Assembly (NCBI RefSeq): GCF_013368755.1
Contig: NC_049563.1
Location: forward strand, 4,898,001-4,962,000
DNA from: Talaromyces rugulosus
Lineage: Eukaryota; Ascomycota; Eurotiomycetes; Eurotiales; Trichocomaceae
Reading direction: 5' to 3'
DNA: 64,000 bases
In this document: positions 9,895 through 21,758 of the stretch, in pieces
How the letters are laid out: each line of letters opens with the position of its first letter
Position numbering within the stretch: position 1 is the first letter of the stretch
Translations under genes and position numbers: made by a program
The notes under the pieces: model-generated
Seen by the model: the letters and a program-made list of their open reading frames with translations, nothing else
Told to the model about the DNA's origin: nothing
Databases searched by the model: none

Positions 9895-12800
9895 ATGGCG
9901 CCTTCAGCGACAAACACCGACTGGACTGTCGGCTTCGACACCCTCAGACGAGAGAAACTGTTCAAGAACCCGCCAAAGGACCGCTCTGCTTATCCATTGC
10001 TCGATGCTGCCGTGCGGCCTCACATTGACTCCTTCAATGCGCTCTTCGGCGACAACAAGATCATCGAGGAGGCCTTGAAGGACGTGGGCACCAAGACATT
10101 TATCGACGGAGAAAACGAGAGCCCCGAGGTGAGGCAAGCGAGATTGGCCAGGGGCGACCCGCCTCCTCATCGGAATCGTCTCAATGTGCGAATCACCGAG
10201 GTCTTCCTGGACAAGGCCGTCCTTCCTCCCACCAACAAATTTGTGCCCCGGAATGGAAACACGGACTATCGTACCATCTACCCAGCCGAATGCAGAGAAC
10301 GACATGCGACCTACCGAGGCCGATTGCGCGCCAGACTTCAATTTCAAGTGAACGATGGTGAATGGAAAGAGTCCATCCGGGAGATGGGTCAGCTTCCTTT
10401 GATGTTGAAGGTATGTCATCTGATGTTGATTTTTATTTTACTATTTATCTTGTTATCATTATTCCTTTTTTTTCTCTTTCTTTGTGCAGTGACCTGACAT
10501 GAGAACAGTCCAATAGGTGCCACTTGGAGAACGCGACTCCGCAGCAGCTAGTAGATCGCAAGGAAGAGTCTGAAGAACTGGGTGGATACTTCATCGTGAA
10601 CGGAAACGAAAAGTTGATTCGAATGTTGATCCTGCCGAAGCGAAACTATCCCCTGGCCATTGCTCGTCCATCATTTCAAAACCGTGGCGTCGGCTTCACC
10701 AAATTCGGTATCCAGATCCGATCTGTTCGACCAGATCAAACTTCGCAGACAAACGTTATCCATTATCTGAACGACGGCAACTTGACATTCCGCTTCTCCT
10801 ACCGCAAGCAAGAGTACCTGGTCCCAGTCCTCATGGTTCTCAAGGCCCTCGTTGAAACCAATGACCGCGAGATCTTTGAGGGAATTGTCGGCGGCGTCTC
10901 GTCTAATGGTATCAAGAATACCTTCATTACTGACCGTGTGGAACTTCTGTTGAGAACATACAAGGGCTACAAGCTTCACTCGCGATCAGAGGCAAGGGCC
11001 TACCTGGGAAAGAAGTTTCGCCCTGCGATTCTTGCTCCTCCTCATTGGACAAATGAACAGTGCGGAACTGAGTTTCTTCGCAAAATTGTGTTGCCGCACT
11101 TGGGCAACCAAAGTGTGACAACTTCTCAGGACTATGACAAATTCAAAATGATGATGTTCATGATTCGAAAACTCTATGCATTTGTTGCTGGCGATTGCGC
11201 CGCCGACAATCCTGATGCCATCTCTAGCCAGGAAGTTCTACTCGGTGGATTTCTCTATGGAATGATCTTGAAAGAGAGACTTGAAGAATGGCTACTATCT
11301 TTTGGAAAGTTCACGCGCGAGTGGTCCACGAGAGGCGGCAATCTTAAATTTACCGACCCTTTATTCGAAAGAGATTTCTTAGCAAAGGTTGTCAAACGAA
11401 CCAACGAGAATGTCGGTGGAGCATTAGAGTACTTTTTGTCAACGGGAAACCTGGTCAGTCCGACGGGATTGGATATGCAACAGGCTTCCGGCTATACCGT
11501 CGTCGCAGAGAAGATCAATTTCTATCGATTCATCGCCCACTTCCGCATGATTCACAGAGGTAGTTTCTTTGCTCAGCTTAAAACCACCGCAGTGCGAAAG
11601 TTGCTTCCTGAAAGCTGGGGCTTCCTCTGCCCCGTCCACACGCCTGATGGTTCTCCGTGTGGGTTGCTGAACCACTTGGCACATAAATGCTTGGTTGCCA
11701 CCAAGGATATCGATGTATCTCAAATCCCACGCGTTCTTGCCCAGCTGGGTATTCGGTCAGATGCTTCGGCGGATGTGAATGAGTCTGTGACAATTCAACT
11801 CAATGGGCGCATTGTCGGCTACTGCTCCCCCAAGCAGGCAAAAATGATTCACGATACCCTGCGATTCTGGAAAGTCGAGGGAACGCACGATATTCCGAAG
11901 GAGCTTGAGATTGGTTATGTGCCAAACTCTAACGGCGGTCAGTACCCAGGAATTTACATGTTCTCTCAGGCGGCGCGAATGTATCGACCTGTCAAGTACT
12001 TGGCGCTCGACAAACTCGACTATGTCGGTCCCTTCGAACAGCCATTTATGGAGATTGCATGCCTGGATTCCGACATCAGATCCGGTATCTCCACGCATAT
12101 CGAATTCACGCCAACCAACATTTTGTCCATCCTAGCCAATATGACGCCCTTCTCCGATAATAACCAGTCTCCTCGTAACATGTACCAATGCCAAATGAGC
12201 AAACAGACCATGGGAACCCCGGGAACATCCGTTGCTTATCGTACAGACAACAAGTTGTACCGACTACAATGTGGCCAGACTCCTATCGTTCGGCCGCCGT
12301 TGTATAACTCGTATGGGTTGGACAACTTCCCTAACGGCACTAACGCTGTCGTTGCTATTATTTCCTACACCGGTTACGATATGGACGACGCTATGATTAT
12401 CAACAAATCGGCACACGAGCGTGGATTCGGTAATGGAACTATTTATAAAACCAAGTTCTACAACTTGGACGACAAGGATTCCCGACGGGCCAAGTCTAAG
12501 CGCGAAATCTCCAAGCTCTTTGGCTTTGCCCCGGGATCAGAGATCAAGGCTGAGTGGCGGAATACTTTGGACGAGGATGGCTTGCCTCATGCTGGCGTCA
12601 AGGTCCAAGAAGGTACTTTGATTGCAGCCTGGCATACGGTTCGCTTTGACCCTGCTAGCGATACATACGTCAACGTTGACGGGCAAACGCATTTCCTCAA
12701 ATACAAAGATACGGAGAACGGATTCGTTGACACTATTCGCCTTGTCGGTAATGAGAACGGAAATGAGCCACTTCAAGCGATCAGTATCAAATATCGTATC

Positions 12801-13810
12801 CCTCGTCGACCCATTATTGGTGACAAGTTTTCTTCTCGTCACGGTCAAAAGGGTGTTTGTTCGCAAATGTGGCCTCAGATCGATATGCCTTTCTCTGAGA
12901 CCGGTATTCAACCAGACTTGATTATCAATCCTCACGCTTTCCCATCTCGTATGTTTCACTTTCACTAGTAAATTCGGAGTCTCTTTGCTAATTCTCGATA
13001 TTAGGTATGACCATTGCGCAGATTATCGAATCCATGGCTGGCAAAGCGGGTACTCTTCACGGCCACCCTCAAGACTGCACACCCTTCCAGTTCAGTGAAG
13101 AAAACACGGCGGCCGACTATTTTGGCCACCAGCTTCGCAAGGCAGGATACAACTACCACGGAAATGAGCCGATGTACAGTGGTATTACCGGAAAGGAGTT
13201 TGCCGCAGACATCTTCCTTGGTGTTGTCCACTACCAACGTCTACGTCACATGGTGAACGATAAGTTCCAAGTGCGTACCACCGGTCCGGTCAACAGCGTG
13301 ACGGGACAACCGATCAAAGGTCGTGCCAAGGGTGGTGGTATTCGAGTGGGAGAAATGGAACGTGACTCTCTTCTGGCCCACGGCTGTGCATTCCTTCTGC
13401 AGGACCGACTGATGAACTGCTCGGACTCGCAACGTGCCTGGATCTGCCGGGACTGCGGCTCGTTCCTGTCTACCCAAGTCGCCGTCTCCTCGCTCGGTGC
13501 CCACAACGCCAGCAAACTCGTCGCGAACCAAGGCGCAATCGCTGCTGCTGCACAGGTTGCGCCCAACCAAACCACCCCCGTCAGTGGCGTCGGTGCCGTC
13601 GGCGGCACAAACGGTATAGTCCGCTGTCGCCGCTGTGCGCGTGAAGCCGTTTTCGAGGACTCGCGCGCCGACATCTGGGAAGATGGCGAGGGCAAGCGCT
13701 TCGTCGGAGGCGACTCTGCCACTGTCGTCGTCGTGCCCGGTGTGTTGAGATATCTCGACGCCGAATTGGCCGCGATGGGTATCCGGTTGAAATTCAAGGT
13801 TGACCATTAA
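9895..13810 (+). CDS. RPA2: RNA polymerase I second-largest subunit (Rpa135)
   Basis: Three exons, 9895-10410, 10509-12948 and 13005-13810, give 1253 aa in frame. The N-terminal part (TLRREKLFKNPPKD, then PLLDAAVRPHIDSFNALFGD) matches Pol I rather than Pol II or III second subunits. Core beta-subunit motifs are all present: GGYFIVNGNEKLIRM in the lobe/protrusion, LLPESWGFLCPVHTPDG, GYDMDDAMIINKSAHERG, and GDKFSSRHGQKG near the catalytic centre. The C-terminal clamp has paired CxxC motifs (CRDCG and CRRC) for zinc. The second intron splits codon SR|MTIAQIIE at a strongly conserved place. The protein works in the nucleolus in rRNA transcription. Slightly longer than yeast Rpa135 (1203 aa), partly through an Ala/Gly-rich insert between the two zinc half-sites. 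Confidence 0.97.
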
Positions 13811-14244
13811 TTTCTTTGTTTTTCTGTTGAAATATTATACGAGTCTTTTTTTTTTAACGCGGTGATACAAAAAGTTTCTTGTTTTGTTACTAGTTCTATA
13901 GTATCTGCATATAGCAAGGTGTCTGTCGCCTTTATCTTCCGTTTTGCAGTCTTGGATGTCTGCATGTGATGTTGATATGTTTTTTTTCTTTTTGTATAGA
14001 AATGGCATCACAGTTTACATTTTATATTGACATATCCACAACACGGAGCCAAGTTGACCCGTAGATTGATGAATATATTGATTCTACAATTCCTGGACGT
14101 CTAGAACCAATCCTGATGGTAAGACAAGAGTGTAAAACAAGAAGTTCACAAGATATAAAAGATTTCATTCTTGAATTGGAAATAAGTACTAAACCCATTC
14201 CACTACTCCCCTTCTTTCCTTTCCGGAAACTCGGCCCCATTACC
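13811..14244. other. Convergent 3' intergenic region
   Basis: This 434-bp gap lies between the Pol I subunit stop and the proteasome subunit stop. It is T-rich with poly-T runs at 13848-13856 and 13980-13990. No gene is seen. Confidence 0.55.
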
Positions 14245-15492
14245 TTAAACCTCAGCTGTAACGTTTGAAAATTCACCCTTAACCAGCTTGGTGTTCCAGA
14301 AAATCGGATCTGTGTCGTTGAAGCCGTGGTGCACCCAACCTTCCTCCTTTACGTGGTACAAGTTGATATATCCACCAGAGTAGGCGTCACGGTGAGTAGC
14401 GGCCAAAATGCTTCGTTTGCCCAGCTCGAGAGCTTCTTCCTCGCTGAGATCGTACCGGTACTCGGCATCCAACACACCGTAGGCGAATGTTTGACCGGAA
14501 CCAACACAGAAAAGGTTTCCGGGGAGACGGGTTCCGTCCGAGTCAATATAGTACAGGGCAGGTCCTTCTTGAGGGGTCATCTAGTGTTGTCATCAAATGT
14601 TAGTTGGTTTTTCTTGGTGTTTGAAATCTGAGGATTGCGAATCATACTCCGGCCAACATAGTACCCATTCCCAAACCCATCGACTTGTACGAGTATGTAA
14701 GATTGGCGAGAATCTTCGATGCAGCAGCGACAGTGATGCGACGCTTATGTCGGAGTTCTGCATGCAATTAGAAAATCGGCCCGTTTTCATGATGCTAAGC
14801 AACAAGAATCCTACCGTGGAGTGTGCATTGCTCGCCCAAGTATCTCAACCAGTATTGACAATCCTAAAGCAAAAACGTTCAGTACGCTACTGAGAAGAGA
14901 ATCAAAGATGCTCGCGGGAGAACATACAGCAGCAGTACCGGCCATGGTTCCCAGCAAGCCCGGAACGGGGGCTCCGCCTGTCTTGTCCGTGTCGACATTC
15001 AACCGTGACACTGGAATAACCTTCTTGACTGTCTGACTGGCAATCCAATTACCGGCTGTGGCTCTGGAGTCGGTCGCAACGATCTAGTTGTATCAACATC
15101 GTAATCAGTTTTGTGCTTTGATCGGCAGGTTTTCAAGGGACTGGCAACATACAATGCCGTGCTGAAATCTGAAAGCAAGAGTCGTCGTTCCGTGTGCTAG
15201 TTTGATAGGTGCACTGGGGTTCGAGTGGTCATCGGTCATGGTACGAAGCCAAGAGGAGGGCTAGAGAAGAAGCCAAAGGGTTAGCAACCAGCCAGTTTTC
15301 ATGACGAACGGGAATGATGGATGAGCTATCGGTCCACACCCCCGCGGCATCACAGCTCACCTTTGCAACCGGTGGAAGATCAAACTTGAGAGATATCGGA
15401 GGAAGGCATTCTGTGAGATTGCGCTGTTGTTCCTCTGAATACAGCTCATCCCGATACGCCGAACCGGAGTACTTGGCGACTAACGTATCCAT
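14245..15492 (-). CDS. pre2: 20S proteasome subunit beta5 (chymotrypsin-like)
   Basis: Six exons (15492-15361, 15260-15153, 15083-14928, 14863-14815, 14757-14648, 14580-14245) join to 296 aa. A propeptide of about 68 aa ends at the processing site AHG|TTTLAF, leaving Thr69 as the N-terminal nucleophile of mature beta5. Lys33 of the mature enzyme lies in the expected place (VKKVIPV), as does the ATDSRATAG block. [14 protein letters not shown] and [17 protein letters not shown] are beta5-specific. The subunit cleaves after hydrophobic residues in the proteasome core. Introns are 57-100 nt with canonical ends, and the codon at each junction is restored exactly. Confidence 0.97.
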
Positions 15493-15956
15493 CTTGACGG
15501 CGATTCCACGGGCGGCGATTGCTGGAAGGTAGAATTTGAAAGCAACAGAGAAATCAAGACCAAAGGAAATTATAGTACACGTCAGAAGGGATCGGAAGGA
15601 GGAGAATGCGGGATGATGGAGAGACTGAAGGCAATGCGGCTTCGCTGGAAGCTCCTGCAGCAGCTCCGAAGCTTCGCGTCACAGCTGGCGCCTGACGGCA
15701 CGTGATGCGATTATGTAACGGGAAGATGGCCACCCAACGATAAATAGTCATCACAGCTTGCATTGTCTTGCGTTACTTTCAAATTTTCTTCGACCAAGGT
15801 TGGATTAATTATACGACTAAAAATAAATACGACAGGTCAAAAATATACATGTTTCCAGGACAAATCATTCGTTGCCAGTTCAATTGACCCAGTCTGATAC
15901 AAACCAAAATGGCACATCGAAAAACACTGCAAAACTTCAAAATGGCCTGATCTCGA
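15493..15956. other. Intergenic region
   Basis: Promoter region of pre2 (minus) and 3' flank of the eisosome gene (minus). No further gene or RNA is recognised. Confidence 0.5.
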
Positions 15957-17093
15957 CTATGCTGTCGCCACGGTGGCCGACTCATCTGCGTCGTTGGCTA
16001 TAGCCTCCTGCGATGATTTTGCCGGGATGGCTCCCGACGCGAGCGGTGCAGTTGTGTTACCATCTGCAGGCTCGCCATCCGATGATGCTTTCTGCGAGGC
16101 CTCTCGTTTCGGCACCAAATCGGCGCCCATGTTGCCTGCGTATGTTGGGATAGGAAGCAGGGAGGGTTCCCATGCACGCAGATCTCTTTCGGCGTCGTCT
16201 AATACCTCTCGCAGAGTATCTCCGTGCTCAAAGGGCTTCCTTTGGTCGCCAGGAACGACTGGGGTATCGTCGATCAGGGTCACCAGTCGGCGTGCATGCT
16301 GGGCCAAGATCACTTGTTTCTCACCCCGCTCGATAGTCGCAGCGAGGTGAATGTCGAATGCTTCTTTCATCTTTTGTCGTGTCTGGACACTGTCAGCAGC
16401 TGGGCTTGTTGCATGCTATGATCACGGCCCACTACTCACCACATTCGACAGCTGTGCATCTGCGACAAGGCTCTGGGCCTCGGACCTGACCAACTCCTGT
16501 TCCAGAGTTACAATCTTGGTGCTTGTCGGGTCCTTGTACTTTAGTCTCTGTATCTCATCGGAAATCTTATTCCGCTGATCTCTCGTGGGCTGCACTGCAC
16601 CCTCGGTGTTGCGAATCTGCTTGAGCAAGCCACGGTAATCTTCTAGGTTCTGCGCAAAGAGATCCTCCTGCTCTCCAATCTCCGACAGCAGCACTCCGAG
16701 CTTATCCGAGACTTCAGAGAGATTCTCGTCGCCGGTTGCCTCGCCCCAGTCGGAGAGCTGCGAGGCGATGGACACGCGCTCGCGACCGGCAGACTCGTAG
16801 GCGCCGATAACGGTGTTCTCATTCTTGATAATCTTGAACAGTTTCTTGCTCAGCTCGGGCTGCTGGAGGCCTCGCAGGGTGCTCATCGAGAATCGATGGC
16901 GGTTGGCGCCGCGATCCTGCTGCTTGCCACCCTTTTGGCCGGGCCGGATCGAGAGAGATTGGTTCCTGCGACGGTTAGCCAGAAGACCTTCTCCCCAGGA
17001 ATCAAGAAAACACTTGCATTGTTCTAGATATTTTATGACACTGTTTAGTATATTGTAGTAGGTGTGTGACGATCTGAAGGAGCTGATCTGCAT
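15957..17093 (-). CDS. pil1: Pil1/Lsp1-type eisosome core protein
   Basis: A final exon 16382-15957 and a long exon ending at 16440 join across a 57-nt intron (GTGAGT..CCAG). The BAR-domain core is clear: RFSMSTLRGLQQPELSKKL, then ISDEIQRLKYKDPTSTKIV, VTLEQELVRSEAQSLVADAQ and TRQKMKEAFDIHLAATIERG. These are hallmarks of Pil1/Lsp1 (PilA/PilB of Aspergillus), which coat membrane furrows at the cell cortex. The tail after about residue 280 is acidic and Ser/Ala-rich, as in the family. The start is uncertain. The frame is open to an ATG at 17093, but the segment before NQSLSIRPGQKGGK looks like intron (CTAAC then CGTCGCAG at 16966). The tempting initiator exon at 17019 does not join in phase. MSTLRG at 16886 is the latest possible start. 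Confidence 0.9.
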
Positions 17094-17451
17094 GGAGTAG
17101 AAAGAGTATAAGTGCGCGGCAGTGGGGAGGCGACGGCTGCGCGGTGCCGTGACGTCACTATCCGCTTGCGGCTTATCGCCTTATCCTTATCACAATCGAT
17201 GATGCGGTACTCCGTACAGATGATGAATATATATTGAACGCAGAATAAATACATATTAACTCGCCAAACGACCATTACCCCAGTGTATATAGACCCAAAC
17301 TCCAAAGCCACATCCAATAAACAGCATTTGAACGCCAGTTGACCTGAACGCAGACAAAACTAGAATACATCAAACAAGACCAAGCATAGAGGTACCAATA
17401 CCAACAAAGAAAGAAAGAAGAAGAAGAGGAAGAGGAAGAAAACCAATCCGT
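17094..17451. other. Short intergenic region
   Basis: Promoter side of the eisosome gene and 3' flank of the small minus-strand gene ending at 17452. A polypurine run (agaaagaagaagaagag type) occupies 17408-17440. Confidence 0.45.
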
Positions 17452-17808
17452 CTAATAGTGCCCACTCCTCTCAATAATCCTCACTTCCTCACTCCGTCTT
17501 CTCCCTCCTCCATATTCCACATAAGCCGTCAGCGGCCTGTGTGTCCGATCTGGCTCGCAAGACCGGCGAGCTTGATAGTACACCGTGTCGTTCACGGGGA
17601 TAAGCCGATGCGAGCGTCGCTGTGTATGTGTTCTGGTGACGGTGGTGTACGACGTTCGCGGAGACGACGGTCGACTGTAGAGATAGTAACTGGGGGGCGG
17701 ACTGGACGAGGCTATTGTAGTAGGGAATGTCTGATATACACTGACGTGACGACGTTCGACGACTCGGATGGGTTCAGATGATTCGTCGCCCCAGTCGGAG
17801 AAGCACAT
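17452..17808 (-). CDS. Small Arg/Tyr/Ser-rich protein, function unknown
   Basis: A single-exon frame of 118 aa is proposed from the ATG at 17808. The frame extends upstream through a poly-T/poly-A stretch (17808-17825) that looks like 5' UTR, so MCFSDWGDESSEP is taken as the N-terminus. The protein is rich in Arg, Ser, Tyr and Pro, with paired basic motifs (VERRHVS, QRRSHRL, GGRRRSEEVR) and no membrane segment. Similar short proteins starting MCF plus acidic residues followed by RRH occur in Eurotiales, from memory, without a known role. It could be spurious; the coherent composition and usual start context argue for a real gene. Confidence 0.55.
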   Translation of the reverse strand: MCFSDWGDESSEPIRVVERRHVSVYQTFPTTIASSSPPPSYYLYSRPSSPRTSYTTVTRTHTQRRSHRLIPVNDTVYYQARRSCEPDRTHRPLTAYVEYGGGRRRSEEVRIIERSGHY

Positions 17809-18739
17809 TTTTTTTAAAAAAAAAATTGTGTTCGACTTGTAGAAGAAAAAATCAGGCGTCAACTGGTGTGCGCATGTATCAAAGCACTGTTCAGATGGAC
17901 TCGGACTTTAGGGCAAGGTGAGACAAGCAACTAAATATAAAGTCTTTCAACACGAAGAGTGAGGTCAAGTTTATAAAATTCCAAAGAAAAAAAAATGTAT
18001 CAAATGCAGGCACCTATGCAAGGTCCCACTGACCTTTATATATACCTGCACCTGCTTGTGTCATGCATCACGACGGACATTCACCTGAGGCTGCATTCTT
18101 TCCTAATTCGGTTAATCAGGCGTTTTTTACAGCCCCGTGCGTGCGGCGGCGGGCTGACATGATGGGGAACAGCCACACTGTGGCGTCGGGAATTATTTCT
18201 CGAGTTTCTCTGGATTGATAGGATAAAAATAAACGGGAGAGAATTAGATGCATGACTAGCTAGTAGTAGGCTAGTAGCAAATCTATCCGGAATCCTGCAG
18301 GATCTTTTATAATAAAGTACTATTATTATAAGTTTAAAAATAGGGTTACGCATACTTATTTTCGTTCCACGATTACAATCATCTAGCAGGAGTAATTATT
18401 AAGCTGAACTTGATAATTGTCTACTTAGTTGGAGTTGCGATGACCTTTTTTGCTGTTATTTTTGAGCTCGAGAAGAAGTTGGAAAAGGACTTGGGGGGAG
18501 AGCCAGTAGAATTTGTCTCTGTTCTCTCTCTCTCTCTCTCTGTGAATTTTAAAATTTGAAATTGAATCATATCAAATGAAATTTTCACGCTTCTGAAATA
18601 TTCCATTCTCAAACGGACAACACTTAAAATTCTCCATCACAACAGTAGTACAGTACATTCATATGGAAATCACAAATGCCAAACTCCGTAACCTATTGAG
18701 CTACAAACCGACGCCCCTCCCTCGATAATATAGCAAGGT
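17809..18739. other. AT-rich intergenic region
   Basis: No gene is seen. It includes a (TC)n microsatellite at about 18521-18541 and several A/T runs. Confidence 0.5.
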
Positions 18740-20878
18740 TTATGCCATCTCGTCATCATCTGGATGAAGCCCGAGCTCGTGGTCTGATGCATGGAACGCA
18801 TCTCCAAATGCCGAATTTTCCAAATCAGGAAGATCCAGACCGTCGTTTTGGTCGACGTATGCGGCAAGTGCATCGCCAGCAGAGTCCATGTTGGTAAAAT
18901 TATCGTCAAAGTTGCTCGACTCTATACCATTTCCGGGGGTCAAGCCACTTCCCGACCCATCGCCAGCCGCTGGAACGGCGCTTCCTGGCATAAGCTTGTC
19001 TGTACCGGGAGGGGCTTGGGAACCTCCCTGTTTATCATTGTCCACAACAACCCAGTCGCCAGTCTCACCGGCAGCGGTCCCAGGTTGTGCTAATGTGTTT
19101 GTCGCGCCCCCCATTTCAACGTCAGCATCTCTTGTTTGTCCCGGAGCGTCAACAGTAGATGAAACCTGATTGTTTCCAGGTGTAGAGGTAGATGATGCAA
19201 CAAATTGGTCCAAAAGACTAGTGTCCATTAACATGTCAGTATCGGCACCCAGGCTGTCTTCCATTGCTTTTAATTCGGGCTCGATTCTTTCCAGCAATCC
19301 ACCCTTTTCGATGCATGAAATATTGGAGTCCAGGGCTATTGACCGGCCGTAGTCCTTTTCTACGTCTTTGACAACATCGTCCACCTTGCGCTTCGGAACG
19401 CGGAGAGAAAAGTCGTCAACGACAAGTTCCTCTTCGTTAGAGGTATCGATTCGTCCTTCCATTCTCCACACTTCGGTGCCAGTCTCAGAGGGGTTCGCTC
19501 CAGCCTCGCGAAGACGAACTTCGGCGTCTTTCAGTGTCGACAGTTGATTAATCTTGTGCATTCTCCGCGCATGTCGTTTCTTCAGTTTCTCGATCTCGGC
19601 CGTCATGGTGGATACTTTCTTGGCAACTCTGTCCGCAAACTCTTCTGCTTTCGCCGGCTCCATCTTCCCCTCTTTGAGAGACGTGGTTTGCTCTTGGTCC
19701 TCCTTTGGATGAGCTGCAGTTGTTGGAGCTTCAAAGAAACCGGCAGTCAGAGAATCCAATTCACCTTTACGGCCAATTCCCAGGTCAACGGGAATAATTT
19801 GTTTGATACTATACGGCGATGCAAAAATTTCCTCTATCCATTCGTGGTGTTGTTGATAGCGCATCTTGCTGATCTCCCGAGGCGTGAGCGTATCCAACAT
19901 GTCGCCAGTAGAAACCTCTTCGTCTTCGGCGGCAAATTCCGCTGTGGCAGCAGCGACGGAGGCGGCAGATGGTCGATGATCACGGGGTGCCTTGACTGGA
20001 GTTGGACCGGCGTGGACACCAGGCTGCGGGGCATAGTATGCGCCTTGTGGTTGACGGCCAGGAATTGCATTTCCGTAATAAGGCTGTGGTTGCGCGAAGC
20101 CTTGAGGGCCCATCTGAGGTGGAAAGGCAATCGTGGGCCAGCTATTCCGGTCATGAAGCATAAACTCTTTGCGAGCAAGTTGGCCTTGGCTCTGGAGGAA
20201 TCGTCGTTGGGCAAGTCCTGTTTGCACTTGAGGAGTAACCGGAATTCGCTGGGATGGGATGTGATCGCCCTGTGCGGCGCGTGAATAGTGGATAATCCAT
20301 AGCGATGGGTCGGGATTCGGCATGCTTGGATTTGGGACCTTGGGGGGTACGAGGCGATAACGACGACGAGAGTGAGTTGCGAGTGTTTCGCGAGGCGGGT
20401 TGTAGCCACTTCGCTGCACCCACATCTCGACGGTCTGTATTTTAAAAAAAAAAATCACAGGTCAGCATTGACTGCGCGGCGCGTAAAAGGGAACAGGTGT
20501 ATATGTACATAGCCCCGAGCTTCGAATGTAAAAGCCTGTTCGGCATCAGCCCAGATGTATCCGTCGCTGGCGAAATTGGTGCCGAGATGAGCAAGTGGCT
20601 GCCATGTCAGAAGCGTCGTTCCATCTGGCGGCGGCGGGTCAAGAAAGGTCCATGACATGGGCTGCATTTCTCGGACAACCTTTGGCGCAGCTAGGAGATA
20701 TTCGACAACGGTTTCAGTGGGCAGCGCAGTCATTGTCGGATACCGGTACCGCGACACAAGGTGCATGTGCGGCAGCTTCACATAATCATTGTTAGCACTG
20801 CTATATACCTCCTGCTTCTAGAAAGACAGATGGGATGCCTACCAGCTGCCCAGGGAGTCCGCCAGCCGGGTCCTGCAT
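18740..20878 (-). CDS. ssr4: SWI/SNF and RSC complex subunit Ssr4
   Basis: Three exons, 20878-20843, 20775-20509 and 20434-18740, join in phase 0 to 665 aa. The first exon is only 36 nt (MQDPAGGLPGQL). The N-terminal half carries LPHMHLVSRYRYP, then YLLAAPKVVREM, SWTFLDPPPPDGTTLLTWQP, NFASDGYIWADAEQ, and THSRRRYRLVPPKVPNP followed by DPSLWIIHY. These are the conserved blocks of the fungal Ssr4 domain (DUF1750 family), known from fission yeast SWI/SNF and RSC remodelers. A second conserved block, LTPREISKMRYQQHHEWIEEIF, lies mid-protein. A coiled-coil-like Lys/Glu region follows, and the C-terminus is acidic and disordered. It acts in the nucleus in nucleosome remodelling. Confidence 0.85.
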
Positions 20879-21758
20879 GTTGGGCAATCGCGCGTGTTCT
20901 GCTCGCAAGACGGGTAAATCAATCGCGAAACCAGGGTCGCTTCTCAGCCGTTGCTTGGCAGCGACGAAATGAGCTGTGCAATGGGATGGTGAAGCTCAGA
21001 AACTGTAGGCGTCCAGATGGATGTCTCGACGCGACGCGGACTGAGAGGTTTCCCGGTCGAAAAGTCGGAGGCTAGCGGTACGGACAGCCATAGAGGCCAA
21101 CTGGGCAGTCTTTGATTTCTGCCTCAGGCCGCAATCAAAGGGGCGGTCGAGCCCTGCGGGGAAGGAACTAGGACTGGTACGTGACTTCCCTGACATTAAA
21201 TTCAGAAAGTAGTATCGTGATTCTTCACTCTTGACTCTATCTTCTGCAACCCGATTTAAGAATGCTACTCTATGCGCACTGCAGTATTTCAAGTTCGTAC
21301 ACAGCACATTAGGCTGAATAGCACGCGTCCACCGCAGCTCCTTTTCCTGCAATTAGTAACTAACTCCCCGGCGCAAAGTGATCGGCACAAACCCAGGACG
21401 CTCAGGGAAAGCTTCCCCAGAACTAAGCATGCTAGCCTGCCCCTTGGAGCAAATCGAATCGCACACCAGCCCAGATGAAGTGCTCTAGACCCACGAGGAC
21501 ACGAGCTCTTCTCCCTACTCGCAGGTTCAATTTGCTGCTAGTCTTGTTTCTTGATGACGAAGCCGTCTGACCCATGCCGCTCGTTAAAAATATGACCGCC
21601 GCCACAGAGTCACTATCGGAGTTACTCAAGTTTCGTGCCACCACACCAGTCTCCTCTCTTTTACGAAGAGCCGTCATTTTTTGCTGCTGTTTTACCGTCC
21701 CGAATATATGAAGCAACTGCGCGTGTGAATCTTGCTTCTTCGTCGCCCTACATCGACC
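20879..21758. other. Divergent promoter region ssr4 / MFS permease
   Basis: About 880 bp between the two divergent starts. Short open frames only; no gene or repeat recognised. Confidence 0.5.
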
